The notes beneath the pieces were generated by a model, which was given only the letters and a program-made list of their open reading frames with translations, did no database searches and was not told where the DNA came from. Shown here one piece after another: positions 7,126-15,393 of a stretch of DNA of 64,000 nt (positions are counted from its first letter, which is position 1; every line of letters begins with the position of its first letter). Both the position numbers and the translations under genes were made by a program. The stretch comes from JALYUM01 sp036688685 (GTDB taxonomy: Bacteria; Pseudomonadota; Gammaproteobacteria; Burkholderiales; Burkholderiaceae_D): positions 1-64,000 of the forward strand of contig NZ_JAQQPS010000018.1 of the NCBI RefSeq assembly GCF_036688685.1. Reading direction: 5' to 3'.

Positions 7126-7524
7126 ATGAGTTTGTTGATGAGAGTGCCGCCCAATCTTGTGCAATCCATCCGTGCATTCCGGGTCACCGAATTGCAGGAG
7201 GAAGCCGCGCGCCTGGGCCAGCATTTCTTGTACGCCCATTGCGCCGATACACTGACCAAACAGCAGGTCTGCGCGCGCATCGGCGAGAATTTTTTCTTTC
7301 CTAAACCGTGTAGCAAGAATTTCGACGCCTTGCGCCTGTGCCTGACCGAGACAATTGCCGCGGCGGGGACGCAGCCGGGGTTTATTGTGGTGCTGGAGCA
7401 ACTTCCAAATACCCAGAAGTTTGACAAGGAAGCACGCGAGACCTTGCTGGATGTGTTTCGCGATGCCGCCGAGTTCTGGGGCGATAAACGGGTGCCGTTC
7501 AGGGTGTTTTATTCGTTCGAGTAA
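7126..7524 (+). CDS. Barstar-family (ribonuclease inhibitor) protein
   Basis: 132-residue cytoplasmic protein of the barstar family, whose founder binds and blocks the ribonuclease barnase. The diagnostic segment is FFFPKPCSKNFDALRLCLTE (about residues 49-68), matching the family pattern F-P-x-x-x-G-x-N-W-D-A-L-x-D-C-L; the usual Gly and Trp are Ser and Phe here. GAGGG before ATG 7126 favours this start over an in-frame one at 7063. No barnase-like or other toxin gene adjoins it, so it is an orphan; many betaproteobacteria carry such a gene at housekeeping loci. Confidence 0.75.
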   Translation: MSLLMRVPPNLVQSIRAFRVTELQEEAARLGQHFLYAHCADTLTKQQVCARIGENFFFPKPCSKNFDALRLCLTETIAAAGTQPGFIVVLEQLPNTQKFDKEARETLLDVFRDAAEFWGDKRVPFRVFYSFE

Positions 7525-7582
7525 GACGGCGGCCTTGCCGGACTAATTTGTTGGCGCCGGCGCTCGGGTTACAATGGCGGCC

Positions 7583-8200
7583 ATGAAAAACATCGTCATC
7601 CTCATTTCCGGGCGCGGCAGCAATATGGAAGCGGTCGTGCGCGCGCTTGATGCCGAGCACTGGCCGGCGCGCATCGCTGCCGTCATCAGCAACAAACCCG
7701 ATGCTGCCGGACTGGCCTTTGCCGCCAGCCGCGGCATCCCGACGGCCGTCGTCGCCAACAAAGCATTCGCCACGCGCGCCGCGTTCGACGCCGCGTTACA
7801 GGAAACGATCGACCGGTTTGCGCCCGACCTGGTGGTGCTGGCCGGCTTCATGCGCATTCTCACCGCGCCGTTCGTCGAACATTATGCCGACCGCATGCTG
7901 AACATTCACCCGTCGCTGCTGCCATTGTTTCCTGGCCTGCACACGCATGAAGCGGCGCTGGCTGCCGGCCATGCGGAGCACGGCGCAACGGTGCATTTCG
8001 TTACCCCCGAACTCGACCACGGCCCGGTCGTGGCCCAGGCGCGCATTCCCGTGCATCCCGGCGACACGCCGGACCTGCTCGCACAGCGCCTGCTCACTGA
8101 AGAACACAAGCTCTACCCATACGCCATCCGCCTGTTCGTCGAAGACAGGTTGATCATCGAACAAGGCGATGTCCGCATCCTTGAAGCCAGCAGCATTTAA
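7583..8200 (+). CDS. purN: Phosphoribosylglycinamide formyltransferase
   Basis: 205 residues (208 if the in-frame ATG at 7574 is used; neither has a good ribosome binding site). Transfers formyl from 10-formyltetrahydrofolate to GAR in purine synthesis, cytoplasmic. Motifs: ISGRGSNMEA (substrate phosphate loop, about residue 7), NIHPSLLPLFPGLHTHEAAL containing the catalytic N-x-H and downstream D in HFVTPELDHGPVVAQARIPV. Followed 18 nt later by the RsmB-like gene on the same strand. Confidence 0.95.
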   Translation: MKNIVILISGRGSNMEAVVRALDAEHWPARIAAVISNKPDAAGLAFAASRGIPTAVVANKAFATRAAFDAALQETIDRFAPDLVVLAGFMRILTAPFVEHYADRMLNIHPSLLPLFPGLHTHEAALAAGHAEHGATVHFVTPELDHGPVVAQARIPVHPGDTPDLLAQRLLTEEHKLYPYAIRLFVEDRLIIEQGDVRILEASSI

Positions 8201-8218
8201 TTACACATTAGGACCACC

Positions 8219-9526
8219 ATGAGATTGCCACCAGCGATACTCGGCAATACTGAAGAAGTATTGCGCGAGATTTTGCGTTTCACCGCGCCTGCCGACACCA
8301 CCCTGTCGCGCTACTTCAAAGACCACCCGCGCCTCGGTTCGCGCGAACGTGGTGCCGTTGCCGAGGGCATCTACGCGGTGCTGCGCAATAAATCATTCTT
8401 TACCGACTTCGCCGAAGCCGGTTCCAGCCCGACCATGCGCCGCCTGACCATCATGGGCCTGGCCGAAGCCATGGGTGTCGATTCGCTGGGCGGCCTGACC
8501 GACGACGAAACCGCGTTTTTGAACCGCATCAATGAAATCGACCGCAAGCTGATGCCGGTGCAAATGCGTTCGAACCTGCCAAAGTGGTTGTTCGACAAAT
8601 TCGTGGCCCAGTACGGCCAGGAAGAAACGCTGAAAATGGCCGAGGCCCTGAACCAGCCGGCGCCGCTCGATCTGCGTGTCAATTCCATCAAGACCACGCG
8701 TGAAGACGCCATGACGCGCCTGCTCGAAGCGCCTGTCGCGGCGATCCCGACGCCGTTTGCGCCGCTGGGTCTGCGCGTGCTGAAAAAGCCGGCGCTGCAA
8801 AACCTGCCGATTTTTAAAGAAGGCGGCATCGAGGTGCAGGACGAGGGCAGCCAGATCCTGTCGCAAATTGTCGGCGCCAAGCGCGGCGAAATGGTGGTCG
8901 ATTTCTGTGCCGGCGCCGGCGGCAAGACGCTGGCCCTGGGCGCCCTGATGCGCAACACCGGCCGCCTGTACGCCTTCGACGTGTCGGAAAAGCGCCTCGC
9001 CAAACTGAAACCACGCATGGCCCGCAGCGGCCTGTCGAACGTGCACCCGGTGCAGATCGCGCACGAACGCGACGCCAAAGTCAAACGCCTGGCCGGCAAG
9101 ATCGACCGCGTGCTGGTCGACGCGCCGTGCAGCGGCATGGGCACCCTGCGCCGCAATCCTGACGTCAAATGGCGCCAGAAGGAAGATTCGATCCTGGAAA
9201 TGCAGGAAAAGCAGATCGGCATCCTGGACGGCGCGGCGCGCCTGCTCAAGGGCGGCGGCCGCCTGGTGTACGCCACCTGCAGCCTGCTGGAAGAAGAAAA
9301 CCAGCGTGTGGCCGAGAATTTCCTGGCAACGCATCCGGAATTCGACCTGGTGCCGATGAGCACGGTGCTGGCCGAACAAAAGATTCCGCTGGAAATGGGC
9401 GACTACCTGGTGCTGTTGCCGCACATTCACCAGACCGACGGCTTCTTTGCCGCCGTGTTTGAACGCAAGGCGATCGTACCGAAGCCACCGCGCGTCAAAG
9501 ACGACGAAGTCGCTGAAGAAGAATAA
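8219..9526 (+). CDS. RsmB/NOP-family SAM-dependent RNA (cytosine-5) methyltransferase
   Basis: 435 residues. The N-terminal half is an RNA-binding/NusB-like module; the catalytic domain begins around residue 215 with DFCAGAGGKTLALG (SAM loop). Motif IV DAPCSGMGTLRRNPDVKWR and motif VI ATCSLLEEEN carry the two cysteines used for cytosine C5 methylation. Close to RsmB (16S m5C967) but lacking certainty on the target base. Preceded by purN and followed after 9 nt by an MscS channel gene, a likely single transcript. Confidence 0.9.
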   Translation: MRLPPAILGNTEEVLREILRFTAPADTTLSRYFKDHPRLGSRERGAVAEGIYAVLRNKSFFTDFAEAGSSPTMRRLTIMGLAEAMGVDSLGGLTDDETAFLNRINEIDRKLMPVQMRSNLPKWLFDKFVAQYGQEETLKMAEALNQPAPLDLRVNSIKTTREDAMTRLLEAPVAAIPTPFAPLGLRVLKKPALQNLPIFKEGGIEVQDEGSQILSQIVGAKRGEMVVDFCAGAGGKTLALGALMRNTGRLYAFDVSEKRLAKLKPRMARSGLSNVHPVQIAHERDAKVKRLAGKIDRVLVDAPCSGMGTLRRNPDVKWRQKEDSILEMQEKQIGILDGAARLLKGGGRLVYATCSLLEEENQRVAENFLATHPEFDLVPMSTVLAEQKIPLEMGDYLVLLPHIHQTDGFFAAVFERKAIVPKPPRVKDDEVAEEE

Positions 9527-9535
9527 GCCTGCCGT

Positions 9536-10870
9536 ATGCTGATCGTTGACCTGCTGACCGACCTGTTCGACGACTTCAGGAATCCTGCCCTGTTGTGGCA
9601 GGCGCTGGCGATCGCCGTGTCGATCGGGCTGGGTGCCGGCGCCTCGCGCCTGGCGCACCGCTACCTGCTGGCAGGGCGGGCGCAGGACACCGGCTTTCGC
9701 CGCATCGGGGTCGACAGTTTCGGCCGCGTGATCGGGCCCTTGATGGTGGTCGGCTACCTGGCGCTGTCGAAAGTCGTGTTGCTCAAACAACACCTGGACA
9801 TCAAGCTGTTGAAGGTGGCGTTTCCGATCTTTCTGTCGCTGGCGGCGATCCGGCTGGTGTTTTATGTGCTGCGCCGGGTATTCGGCCGGCGTGGCCAGCT
9901 CGGTGGCGCCTTCAAAACCTTCGAACGCATTTTTGTGTTTGTGGCGTGGCTGGCCGTGGTGCTGTATTTCATTGGCGTGTGGGACGATATTCTCGCCTAC
10001 CTCGATGTGCACACGCTGCCCATCGGCGGTAAAAAAGGGACCTCGCTCGCCACCATCCTGCAGGCGGCGGCAACCGTGGTTGTGATGCTGACGGTGGCGC
10101 TTTGGGCAGGTTCGGCCATTGATGAGCGCCTGATGCACATCGAAACCATGCACTCCTCGATGCGCGTGGTGCTCGCACGCATGACCCGCGCCGTCCTGAT
10201 CCTGGTTGCCGTACTGCTCAGCCTGCAAACGGTGGGGCTTGACCTGACCGTGCTGTCGGTATTCGGCGGCGCACTGGGCGTTGGTGTCGGTCTCGGCATG
10301 CAAAAGATCGCCAGCAATTATGTGTCCGGCTTTGTCATCCTGCTCGAGCGCAGCCTGTCGATCGGCGACATGATCACCGTCGACAAATACTCGGGACGCG
10401 TGAGTCGCATCAATTCGCGCTATACCGTGCTGCAGGGCGGCGATGGCGTCGAGACCGTGTTACCAAACGAAATGCTCATCTCGAGCGCGGTGCAAAACCA
10501 GTCGCTGTCGTCGCCGTCGGTGCGCGCCGCGACCCGTGTGACGGTGGCGCATGGGAGTGACCTCGCCGTGGTGATGCCCCTGCTCGCCGCGCAGGTTGTC
10601 GGCGTCGAGCGCGTGCTGGAAACGCCGGCGCCCGCAGTGGCCATCACCCGCTTCGCGCCCGACGGCTATGAGCTGGAAATCGGGTGCTGGGTTGCCGACG
10701 CCCAGAATGGCACGGGCGGTGTCGTCAACGAAATCAATCGCCGTATTTACGACCTGATTGCCAGCGGCCAGGTCAGACTTGGTTACCCTCATGTCGATTC
10801 AACATTACTTGATGCGCATATTGCGCTGGTTGTGTCGCGTATCGTGCAGCCAGATGTAAATTCCGCGTGA
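9536..10870 (+). CDS. MscS-family mechanosensitive ion channel
   Basis: 444-residue inner-membrane protein. Several hydrophobic helices fill residues 15-240, followed by the pore-lining helix and beta domain: GGALGVGVGLGMQKIASNYVSG (about 242-263) is the Gly/Ala-rich TM3 signature of MscS. Then SIGDMITVDKYSGRV and the C-terminal alpha/beta domain with ETVLPNEMLI. Probably releases osmolytes under hypo-osmotic stress. Starts 9 nt after the methyltransferase gene. Confidence 0.92.
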   Translation: MLIVDLLTDLFDDFRNPALLWQALAIAVSIGLGAGASRLAHRYLLAGRAQDTGFRRIGVDSFGRVIGPLMVVGYLALSKVVLLKQHLDIKLLKVAFPIFLSLAAIRLVFYVLRRVFGRRGQLGGAFKTFERIFVFVAWLAVVLYFIGVWDDILAYLDVHTLPIGGKKGTSLATILQAAATVVVMLTVALWAGSAIDERLMHIETMHSSMRVVLARMTRAVLILVAVLLSLQTVGLDLTVLSVFGGALGVGVGLGMQKIASNYVSGFVILLERSLSIGDMITVDKYSGRVSRINSRYTVLQGGDGVETVLPNEMLISSAVQNQSLSSPSVRAATRVTVAHGSDLAVVMPLLAAQVVGVERVLETPAPAVAITRFAPDGYELEIGCWVADAQNGTGGVVNEINRRIYDLIASGQVRLGYPHVDSTLLDAHIALVVSRIVQPDVNSA

Positions 10871-10978
10871 ATGTCCACACGGATTCTGTTGTGCAGCACT
10901 AGTTATGCGTAAAATGTAAGGGGTCGATTGCCTCACTGAAAGTCGACTTAGCAGACCTGCAATTCACACTGGAGCAAT

Positions 10979-12178
10979 ATGAATTTGTTCGGCAACATTC
11001 TGGAATTCCTCGACGGCGGCCTGGTTGGTTTGAGCGCATGGCAAGTCGTCATTTACACGCTTGTCGTCACGCACATCACGATCGCCGCTGTCACGATTTA
11101 CCTGCACCGTCACCAGGCGCACCGCGCGCTCGAACTGCACGCCATCCCGAGTCACTTTTTCCGCTTCTGGCTGTGGCTGACCACGGGCCAGGTTACCAAG
11201 GAATGGGCCGCGATTCACCGCAAGCACCACGCCAAGTGCGATACCGAAGAAGACCCGCACAGCCCGGTCACGCGCGGCATCAAAAAAGTATTTTTCGAAG
11301 GCGCCGAGCTGTACCGCGCTGAGAGCAAGAACCTGGAAACCATGGAAAAGTATGGCCATGGCACGCCGACCGACTGGCTCGAACGCAACCTGTACACGCG
11401 CTTTTCGTGGCAGGGCGTGGTCCTGCAACTGGCGTTGAACTTTGCCCTGTTCGGTGTGATCGGCATCACCATCTGGGCCATCCAGATGATGTGGATCCCG
11501 ATCATGGCAGCCGGCGTTGTGAATGGCATCGGCCACTGGTGGGGTTACCGCAACTACGATTGCGCCGACGCTGCCACCAACATTTTCCCTTGGGGCATCC
11601 TGATTGGCGGCGAAGAGCTGCACAATAACCACCACACCTATGCCACCTCGGCGAAGTTGTCGAGCAAGTGGTACGAGTTCGATATCGGCTGGCTCTACAT
11701 CCGCATCCTGGAAACCATGGGCCTGGCCAAGGTCAAGAAAGTGGCGCCGGCGCCGAAGTTCGCCAAGGACAAGCTGGTCGTTGACCTGGAAACCCTGCAA
11801 TCGGTGATCGCCAACCGCTACGACGTGATGGCCAAGTACGCCAAGTCGGTCAAGCTGGCTTGCCGCGATGAGTTCGAAGAACTGCGCCAAAAGAACGAAT
11901 TGCAAAAGCCATTCCTGAAAACCTCGCGCAAATTGCTGCAGCGCGAGCCGGCCAAGCTGGCCGAACCGCAACAGCAGCACCTGGTCGAGCTGTTCCAGCA
12001 CAGCAAGGCGCTCGAAACGATGCACCACATGCGCGTGGAACTGGGCGCGATCTGGGAACGTTCCAGCGCGACCCGCGAACAGTTGCTGCACCAGTTGCAG
12101 GACTGGTGCGTGCGCGCCGAAAAATCCGGCATCAAGTCTCTGGAAGAGTTTTCGATGCGGCTGCGCAGTTACGCGTAA
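10979..12178 (+). CDS. Membrane fatty acid (acyl-CoA type) desaturase
   Basis: 399 residues. The di-iron histidine boxes are complete: H43-R-H-Q-A-H48, H80-R-K-H-H84, and HNNHH near residue 220. Four hydrophobic segments surround them, as in delta-9 acyl desaturases that insert a cis double bond into membrane acyl chains. The C-terminal 120 residues (about 275-399) form a charged, helix-rich cytoplasmic extension beyond the usual bacterial core. CTGGAG precedes the ATG; a terminator follows at 12201. Confidence 0.9.
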   Translation: MNLFGNILEFLDGGLVGLSAWQVVIYTLVVTHITIAAVTIYLHRHQAHRALELHAIPSHFFRFWLWLTTGQVTKEWAAIHRKHHAKCDTEEDPHSPVTRGIKKVFFEGAELYRAESKNLETMEKYGHGTPTDWLERNLYTRFSWQGVVLQLALNFALFGVIGITIWAIQMMWIPIMAAGVVNGIGHWWGYRNYDCADAATNIFPWGILIGGEELHNNHHTYATSAKLSSKWYEFDIGWLYIRILETMGLAKVKKVAPAPKFAKDKLVVDLETLQSVIANRYDVMAKYAKSVKLACRDEFEELRQKNELQKPFLKTSRKLLQREPAKLAEPQQQHLVELFQHSKALETMHHMRVELGAIWERSSATREQLLHQLQDWCVRAEKSGIKSLEEFSMRLRSYA

Positions 12179-12200
12179 CGCACTTCGGCTTGCAAACAGC

Positions 12201-12224
12201 AGCGGCTCCCTCGGGAGCCGCTTT
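12201..12224 (+). terminator. Intrinsic terminator of the desaturase gene
   Basis: Perfect 10 bp stem AGCGGCTCCC / GGGAGCCGCT followed by TTTGCTATT. Confidence 0.75.
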
Positions 12225-12332
12225 GCTATTCTGCTTACAGCTTGAAACGCTTTTTACACCACGATCCACAGCTTTTGTTATCCCTACCTGACACACTGTG
12301 GCTGTCACTTACACATCACTTCGGAGCATAAA

Positions 12333-12743
12333 ATGAGACTCGTTACCCAACAAATCGTGCGCATCGCCGCTGTCCTGGCCTTGACCGTCGCCTCCACCTC
12401 GGCATTTGCCCAAAGTGCCGAATACCGGCGCGGCTTCGACGACGGGTTTGCCGCCGGCCAACGCGCCAGCCAGGGTGGTCCTGGCCCGCGTCCGGGTTGG
12501 GACCGGATTCACGTGGACGAGGCGGAATATGGCGTGCGCGGGGCCATGTGCGATGCGCGCCAGGCGGTGCGCAATGCGCTCGACCGCGATGGTGGCGCAG
12601 TGACCGCCAACAACCGCCTGTGCGGCGATCCGGCGCGCGGTGCGCAGAAGCGTCTTTCCATCGTCTACCGCTGCGGCGACAGCGAACCGGTGCGCGTGGT
12701 GGCGCGTGAAGAAGAAACGCTGCGCCTGAGCTGCCGCCGCTAA
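12333..12743 (+). CDS. Small exported protein of unknown function
   Basis: 136 residues. Signal peptide of about 26 residues (hydrophobic core IAAVLALTVASTSAFA, cleavage before QS). The mature part starts with YRRGFDDGFAAGQRA and contains three cysteines (about 74, 98, 115-133 region), compatible with periplasmic disulfides. I do not recognise a family. Monocistronic: own terminator at 12758. Confidence 0.75.
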   Translation: MRLVTQQIVRIAAVLALTVASTSAFAQSAEYRRGFDDGFAAGQRASQGGPGPRPGWDRIHVDEAEYGVRGAMCDARQAVRNALDRDGGAVTANNRLCGDPARGAQKRLSIVYRCGDSEPVRVVAREEETLRLSCRR

Positions 12744-12757
12744 CCGGACTGAGCAGC

Positions 12758-12794
12758 AAAAAAAAGCCGCCCACTGCGAAGTGGGCGGCTTTTT
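12758..12794. terminator. Bidirectional intrinsic terminator
   Basis: A8, stem GCCGCCCACT / AGTGGGCGGC, T5. Shared by the exported-protein gene (plus) and the rpmB-rpmG operon (minus). Confidence 0.9.
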
Positions 12795-12811
12795 CAATCA
12801 ACGCAGAGCAA

Positions 12812-12979
12812 TTACTTGATCTTGGTTTCTTTGTACGTCACGTGCTTGCGTGCTTTAGGATCAAACTTGATGATCTCCATTTTTGCAGGCATGGTGCGCT
12901 TGTTCTTGGTGGTCGTGTAGAAGTGACCCGTACCTGCAGTCGATTCCAGCTTGATTTTGTCGCGGCCAGTTTTTGCCAT
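12812..12979 (-). CDS. rpmG: 50S ribosomal protein L33
   Basis: 55 residues starting MAKTGRDKIKLESTAGTGHF and ending in YKETKIK. The product matches bacterial L33; it has no Cys pairs, so it is the zinc-independent form. Lies 13 nt downstream of rpmB in the usual L28-L33 operon. GGGAGC precedes the ATG at 12979. Confidence 0.97.
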   Translation of the reverse strand: MAKTGRDKIKLESTAGTGHFYTTTKNKRTMPAKMEIIKFDPKARKHVTYKETKIK

Positions 12980-12992
12980 GATAGCTCCCTAA

Positions 12993-13229
12993 TTAAACTT
13001 TAATGCCACGGGCGCGCATGTCGACCAGGACGGCATCGATGCCGACTTTGTCGATGGTGCGCAGACCGGCGTTCGACAAGCGCAGGGAGACCCAGCGGTT
13101 TTCGGATTCGACGTAGATGCGACGGTTCTGCAAGTTCGGCAGGAAACGACGCTTCGTTTTGTTGTTAGCGTGGGAGACGTTGTTACCAACCATCGGGCCC
13201 TTGCCAGTTACTTCGCAAACACGTGCCAT
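12993..13229 (-). CDS. rpmB: 50S ribosomal protein L28
   Basis: 78 residues, full length for L28: MARVCEVTGKGPMVGNNVSH at the N-terminus, then the NNKTKRRFLPNLQ segment and a C-terminal DVRARGIK-type end (DMRARGIKV). First gene of the rpmB-rpmG operon; the region 13230-13300 upstream should hold its promoter. Confidence 0.98.
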   Translation of the reverse strand: MARVCEVTGKGPMVGNNVSHANNKTKRRFLPNLQNRRIYVESENRWVSLRLSNAGLRTIDKVGIDAVLVDMRARGIKV

Positions 13230-13339
13230 AACGCACTCCTAAATAAACTTCCGAATTCGGAAAAACGAGAGTATAGCGCGAAAATCATCGCGGAATCAAT
13301 CACTTGCAGAAAACAATTGTGACTTATAACTATGATTTA

Positions 13340-13356
13340 ATTTAACATTGTTAAAT
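13340..13356 (+). promoter_or_regulatory. 17 bp palindromic operator candidate upstream of the GST gene
   Basis: ATTTAACA-T-TGTTAAAT: 8 bp arms around one base, immediately after a possible -10 (TATGAT 13331-13336). A palindrome in this place suggests a repressor site; the regulator is unknown. Confidence 0.35.
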
Positions 13357-13456
13357 GCCGTAAATCCTGGCTGGATTCCCTGCAGGGCGCGCGCCGCGGA
13401 TGCGAGATCGAACATACAATTTTCATCCGGCGCCGACAAACCAACAGGAGACAACC

Positions 13457-14119
13457 ATGATCGACCTGCATTACTGGACCACACCGAATGGCCACAAGAT
13501 CAGCATCTGTCTGGAAGAAATGCGGCTCGCTTACAAGATCGTTCCCGTGGATATCAGCAAGGATGAACAATTTGCGCCAGCCTTCCTGGCCATCGCCCCG
13601 AACAACAAGATCCCGGCCATTGTCGACCATGCCCCGCTCGACCATGGCGCGCCGTTGGCGCTGTTCGAGTCGGGCGCCATCCTCACTTACCTGGGCGACA
13701 AGACCAACAAATTCTTGCCAAGCAACCCAAGGGGCCGTGCGACTGTGGCGCAATGGCTGTTCTGGCAGGTCGGTGGCCTGGGCGCGATGGCGGGCCAACT
13801 GCATTTCTTCCAGAGCCTGGCGCCGCAGCACGTGCCGTTCGCGATTGCCCGCTTCGAAAAAGAAGTCAAGCGCATCTATGCCGTGCTGGACAGGCAGCTG
13901 GCGAACCACGCCTTCATTGCCGGAACCGACTACACGATTGCCGATATGGCGGTGTTCACGTGGGCTGCCACGTATGACATGCTGAAGCTGCGCATCGAAC
14001 AATATCCCCATGCGCTGCGCTGGCTGGAAAAGGTGTCGGCCCGTCCGGCAGTCCAGCGCGCGTATGGGATCGCCAAAAAAATCAATCCGGACGCACCCAT
14101 GCCGGCGCTGTTCATGTAA
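13457..14119 (+). CDS. Glutathione S-transferase family protein (YfcG/YghU-like)
   Basis: 220 residues. N-terminal thioredoxin-like domain (about 1-85) with YWTTPNGHKISICLEEM and the cis-Pro turn NNKIPAIVD, followed by ALFESGAILTYLGDK, which binds the gamma-glutamyl part of glutathione. All-helical C-terminal domain with the N-capping motif IADMAVFTWA. The T-P-N-G-H-K signature is that of the Nu-class YfcG/YghU group, which act as disulfide-bond reductases. AGGAG before ATG 13457 fixes the start. Confidence 0.88.
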   Translation: MIDLHYWTTPNGHKISICLEEMRLAYKIVPVDISKDEQFAPAFLAIAPNNKIPAIVDHAPLDHGAPLALFESGAILTYLGDKTNKFLPSNPRGRATVAQWLFWQVGGLGAMAGQLHFFQSLAPQHVPFAIARFEKEVKRIYAVLDRQLANHAFIAGTDYTIADMAVFTWAATYDMLKLRIEQYPHALRWLEKVSARPAVQRAYGIAKKINPDAPMPALFM

Positions 14120-14123
14120 TTGC

Positions 14124-14795
14124 TTACAACTGCCCGTTCTCCGCGAACGAATGGATGTGGCTGCCCGCGACAATAAAATGGTCGATCACGCGCACGTCGA
14201 TCAGGGCCAGCGCCTGCACCAGGGCCGTGGTCAGGCGCACGTCCGCGTCGCTGGGCGCCGCTTCGCCGGACGGGTGGTTGTGCGCCAGCATGACGCCGGC
14301 GGCATTCCTGCGTAGCGCCGCTTTGACCACTTCGCGGGGATACACGCTGGTGTGGGTCAGCGTGCCCTTGAACATTTCACTGGTATCGATCAGGCGGTGT
14401 TTCACGTCGAGGAACATGACGATGAACGATTCGTGCGGCTGGCCGTTGAAGGTGCTGCGCAGATATGCGCGCACGGCGTCGGGCGTGCATAGCGAGGCGC
14501 GCGCAAACTGTTCGGCGCCGGCGCGGCGCGACAGTTCCAGCACGGCCTGCAACTGGGCGTATTTCGCCACGCCCAGGCCATGTACCTCGGAAAAGGCGCT
14601 GACGTCCGCCGCCAGCAAGCCCTGTAGTGAGCCGAAGTGGTGCAGCATGTCGCGGCCCAGCGTCACGGCGCTTTTTCCGCGTACGCCCACGCGCAGGAAA
14701 ATGGCCAGCAGTTCAGGATCGGAGAGGGCGCGCGCGCCTTCGCGCACAAGCCGCTCGCGCGGGCGTTCATGTTCCGGCCAGGCATTGATTCCCAT
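14124..14795 (-). CDS. radC: RadC/JAB-domain protein
   Basis: 223 residues, normal for RadC. N-terminal helix-hairpin-helix region (LSDPELLAIFLRVG, VHGLGVAKYAQLQA) and C-terminal JAB/MPN metalloprotease-like domain with H172-N-H-P-S-G177 and a downstream Asp, the JAMM metal pattern. Named as a DNA repair protein, but its biochemical role is unsettled. Convergent with the GST gene (4 nt apart). Confidence 0.93.
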   Translation of the reverse strand: MGINAWPEHERPRERLVREGARALSDPELLAIFLRVGVRGKSAVTLGRDMLHHFGSLQGLLAADVSAFSEVHGLGVAKYAQLQAVLELSRRAGAEQFARASLCTPDAVRAYLRSTFNGQPHESFIVMFLDVKHRLIDTSEMFKGTLTHTSVYPREVVKAALRRNAAGVMLAHNHPSGEAAPSDADVRLTTALVQALALIDVRVIDHFIVAGSHIHSFAENGQL

Positions 14796-14926
14796 CGTTC
14801 CCCCTCGGTTGACGCTGCATTATCCGCAGCGTGGCCAGCGCGGGTTTGATGTGCGCAAGAGGTGCGCGCGAACACCGCAGGCGCGCCGTGACTTACAATA
14901 ACGCTTTCCCCGCATTCATACAGACC

Positions 14927-15382
14927 ATGTCCGACACCCGCCCTCCCGTCGTTACCCCATCGGCGTACCTGACGCTTCATTACCGCCTCGCCAAGCTCGG
15001 TGGCGAAGACATCGTTACCACCTTCAACGGCAACCCGGCCACGCTGATGCTGGGCCAGAACCAGCTCGCGCCGTTCCTGGAGCAGCGTTTATTGGGCATG
15101 GAAGAGGGCGCGCACCAGATTTTTAACCTGGAGCCTGCGCAAGCCTTTGGCGAACGCACTGCCGAGCTGATCCAGCCGGTCTCGCGCGCCACACTGGATG
15201 AGAATTCTGTCCCGGGCGCCGACTACCAGGTCGGCGAGCTGGTCGATTTTGCAGCGCCAAAAGGTGGCCGCTTCGCCGGCGTGCTGCGCGAACTGGGCGA
15301 CGAGGTCTGCATCTTCGACTTCAACCACCCGCTGGCCGGGCAAAGCCTGCAATTTGAAGTCAAACTGATTTCGGTGTTGTGA
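14927..15382 (+). CDS. slpA: FKBP-type peptidyl-prolyl cis-trans isomerase, SlpA-like
   Basis: 151 residues. FKBP domain with the inserted IF chaperone flap: LHYRLAKLGGEDIVTTF, GQNQLAPFLEQRLLGMEEG (proline-binding core), then FNHPLAGQSLQFEVKLI, the typical SlpA/SlyD ending. No His-rich tail, so SlpA rather than SlyD. Its TGA is 11 nt before the ispH start, the conserved slpA-ispH pair of proteobacteria. Confidence 0.9.
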   Translation: MSDTRPPVVTPSAYLTLHYRLAKLGGEDIVTTFNGNPATLMLGQNQLAPFLEQRLLGMEEGAHQIFNLEPAQAFGERTAELIQPVSRATLDENSVPGADYQVGELVDFAAPKGGRFAGVLRELGDEVCIFDFNHPLAGQSLQFEVKLISVL

Positions 15383-15393
15383 TGGGAGTGACC

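Noticed and set aside
8393..10303. 636-codon minus-strand frame across the methyltransferase and MscS genes
   Set aside because: Spans two well-supported plus-strand genes and has His/Gln/Arg-rich low-complexity translation typical of antisense frames.
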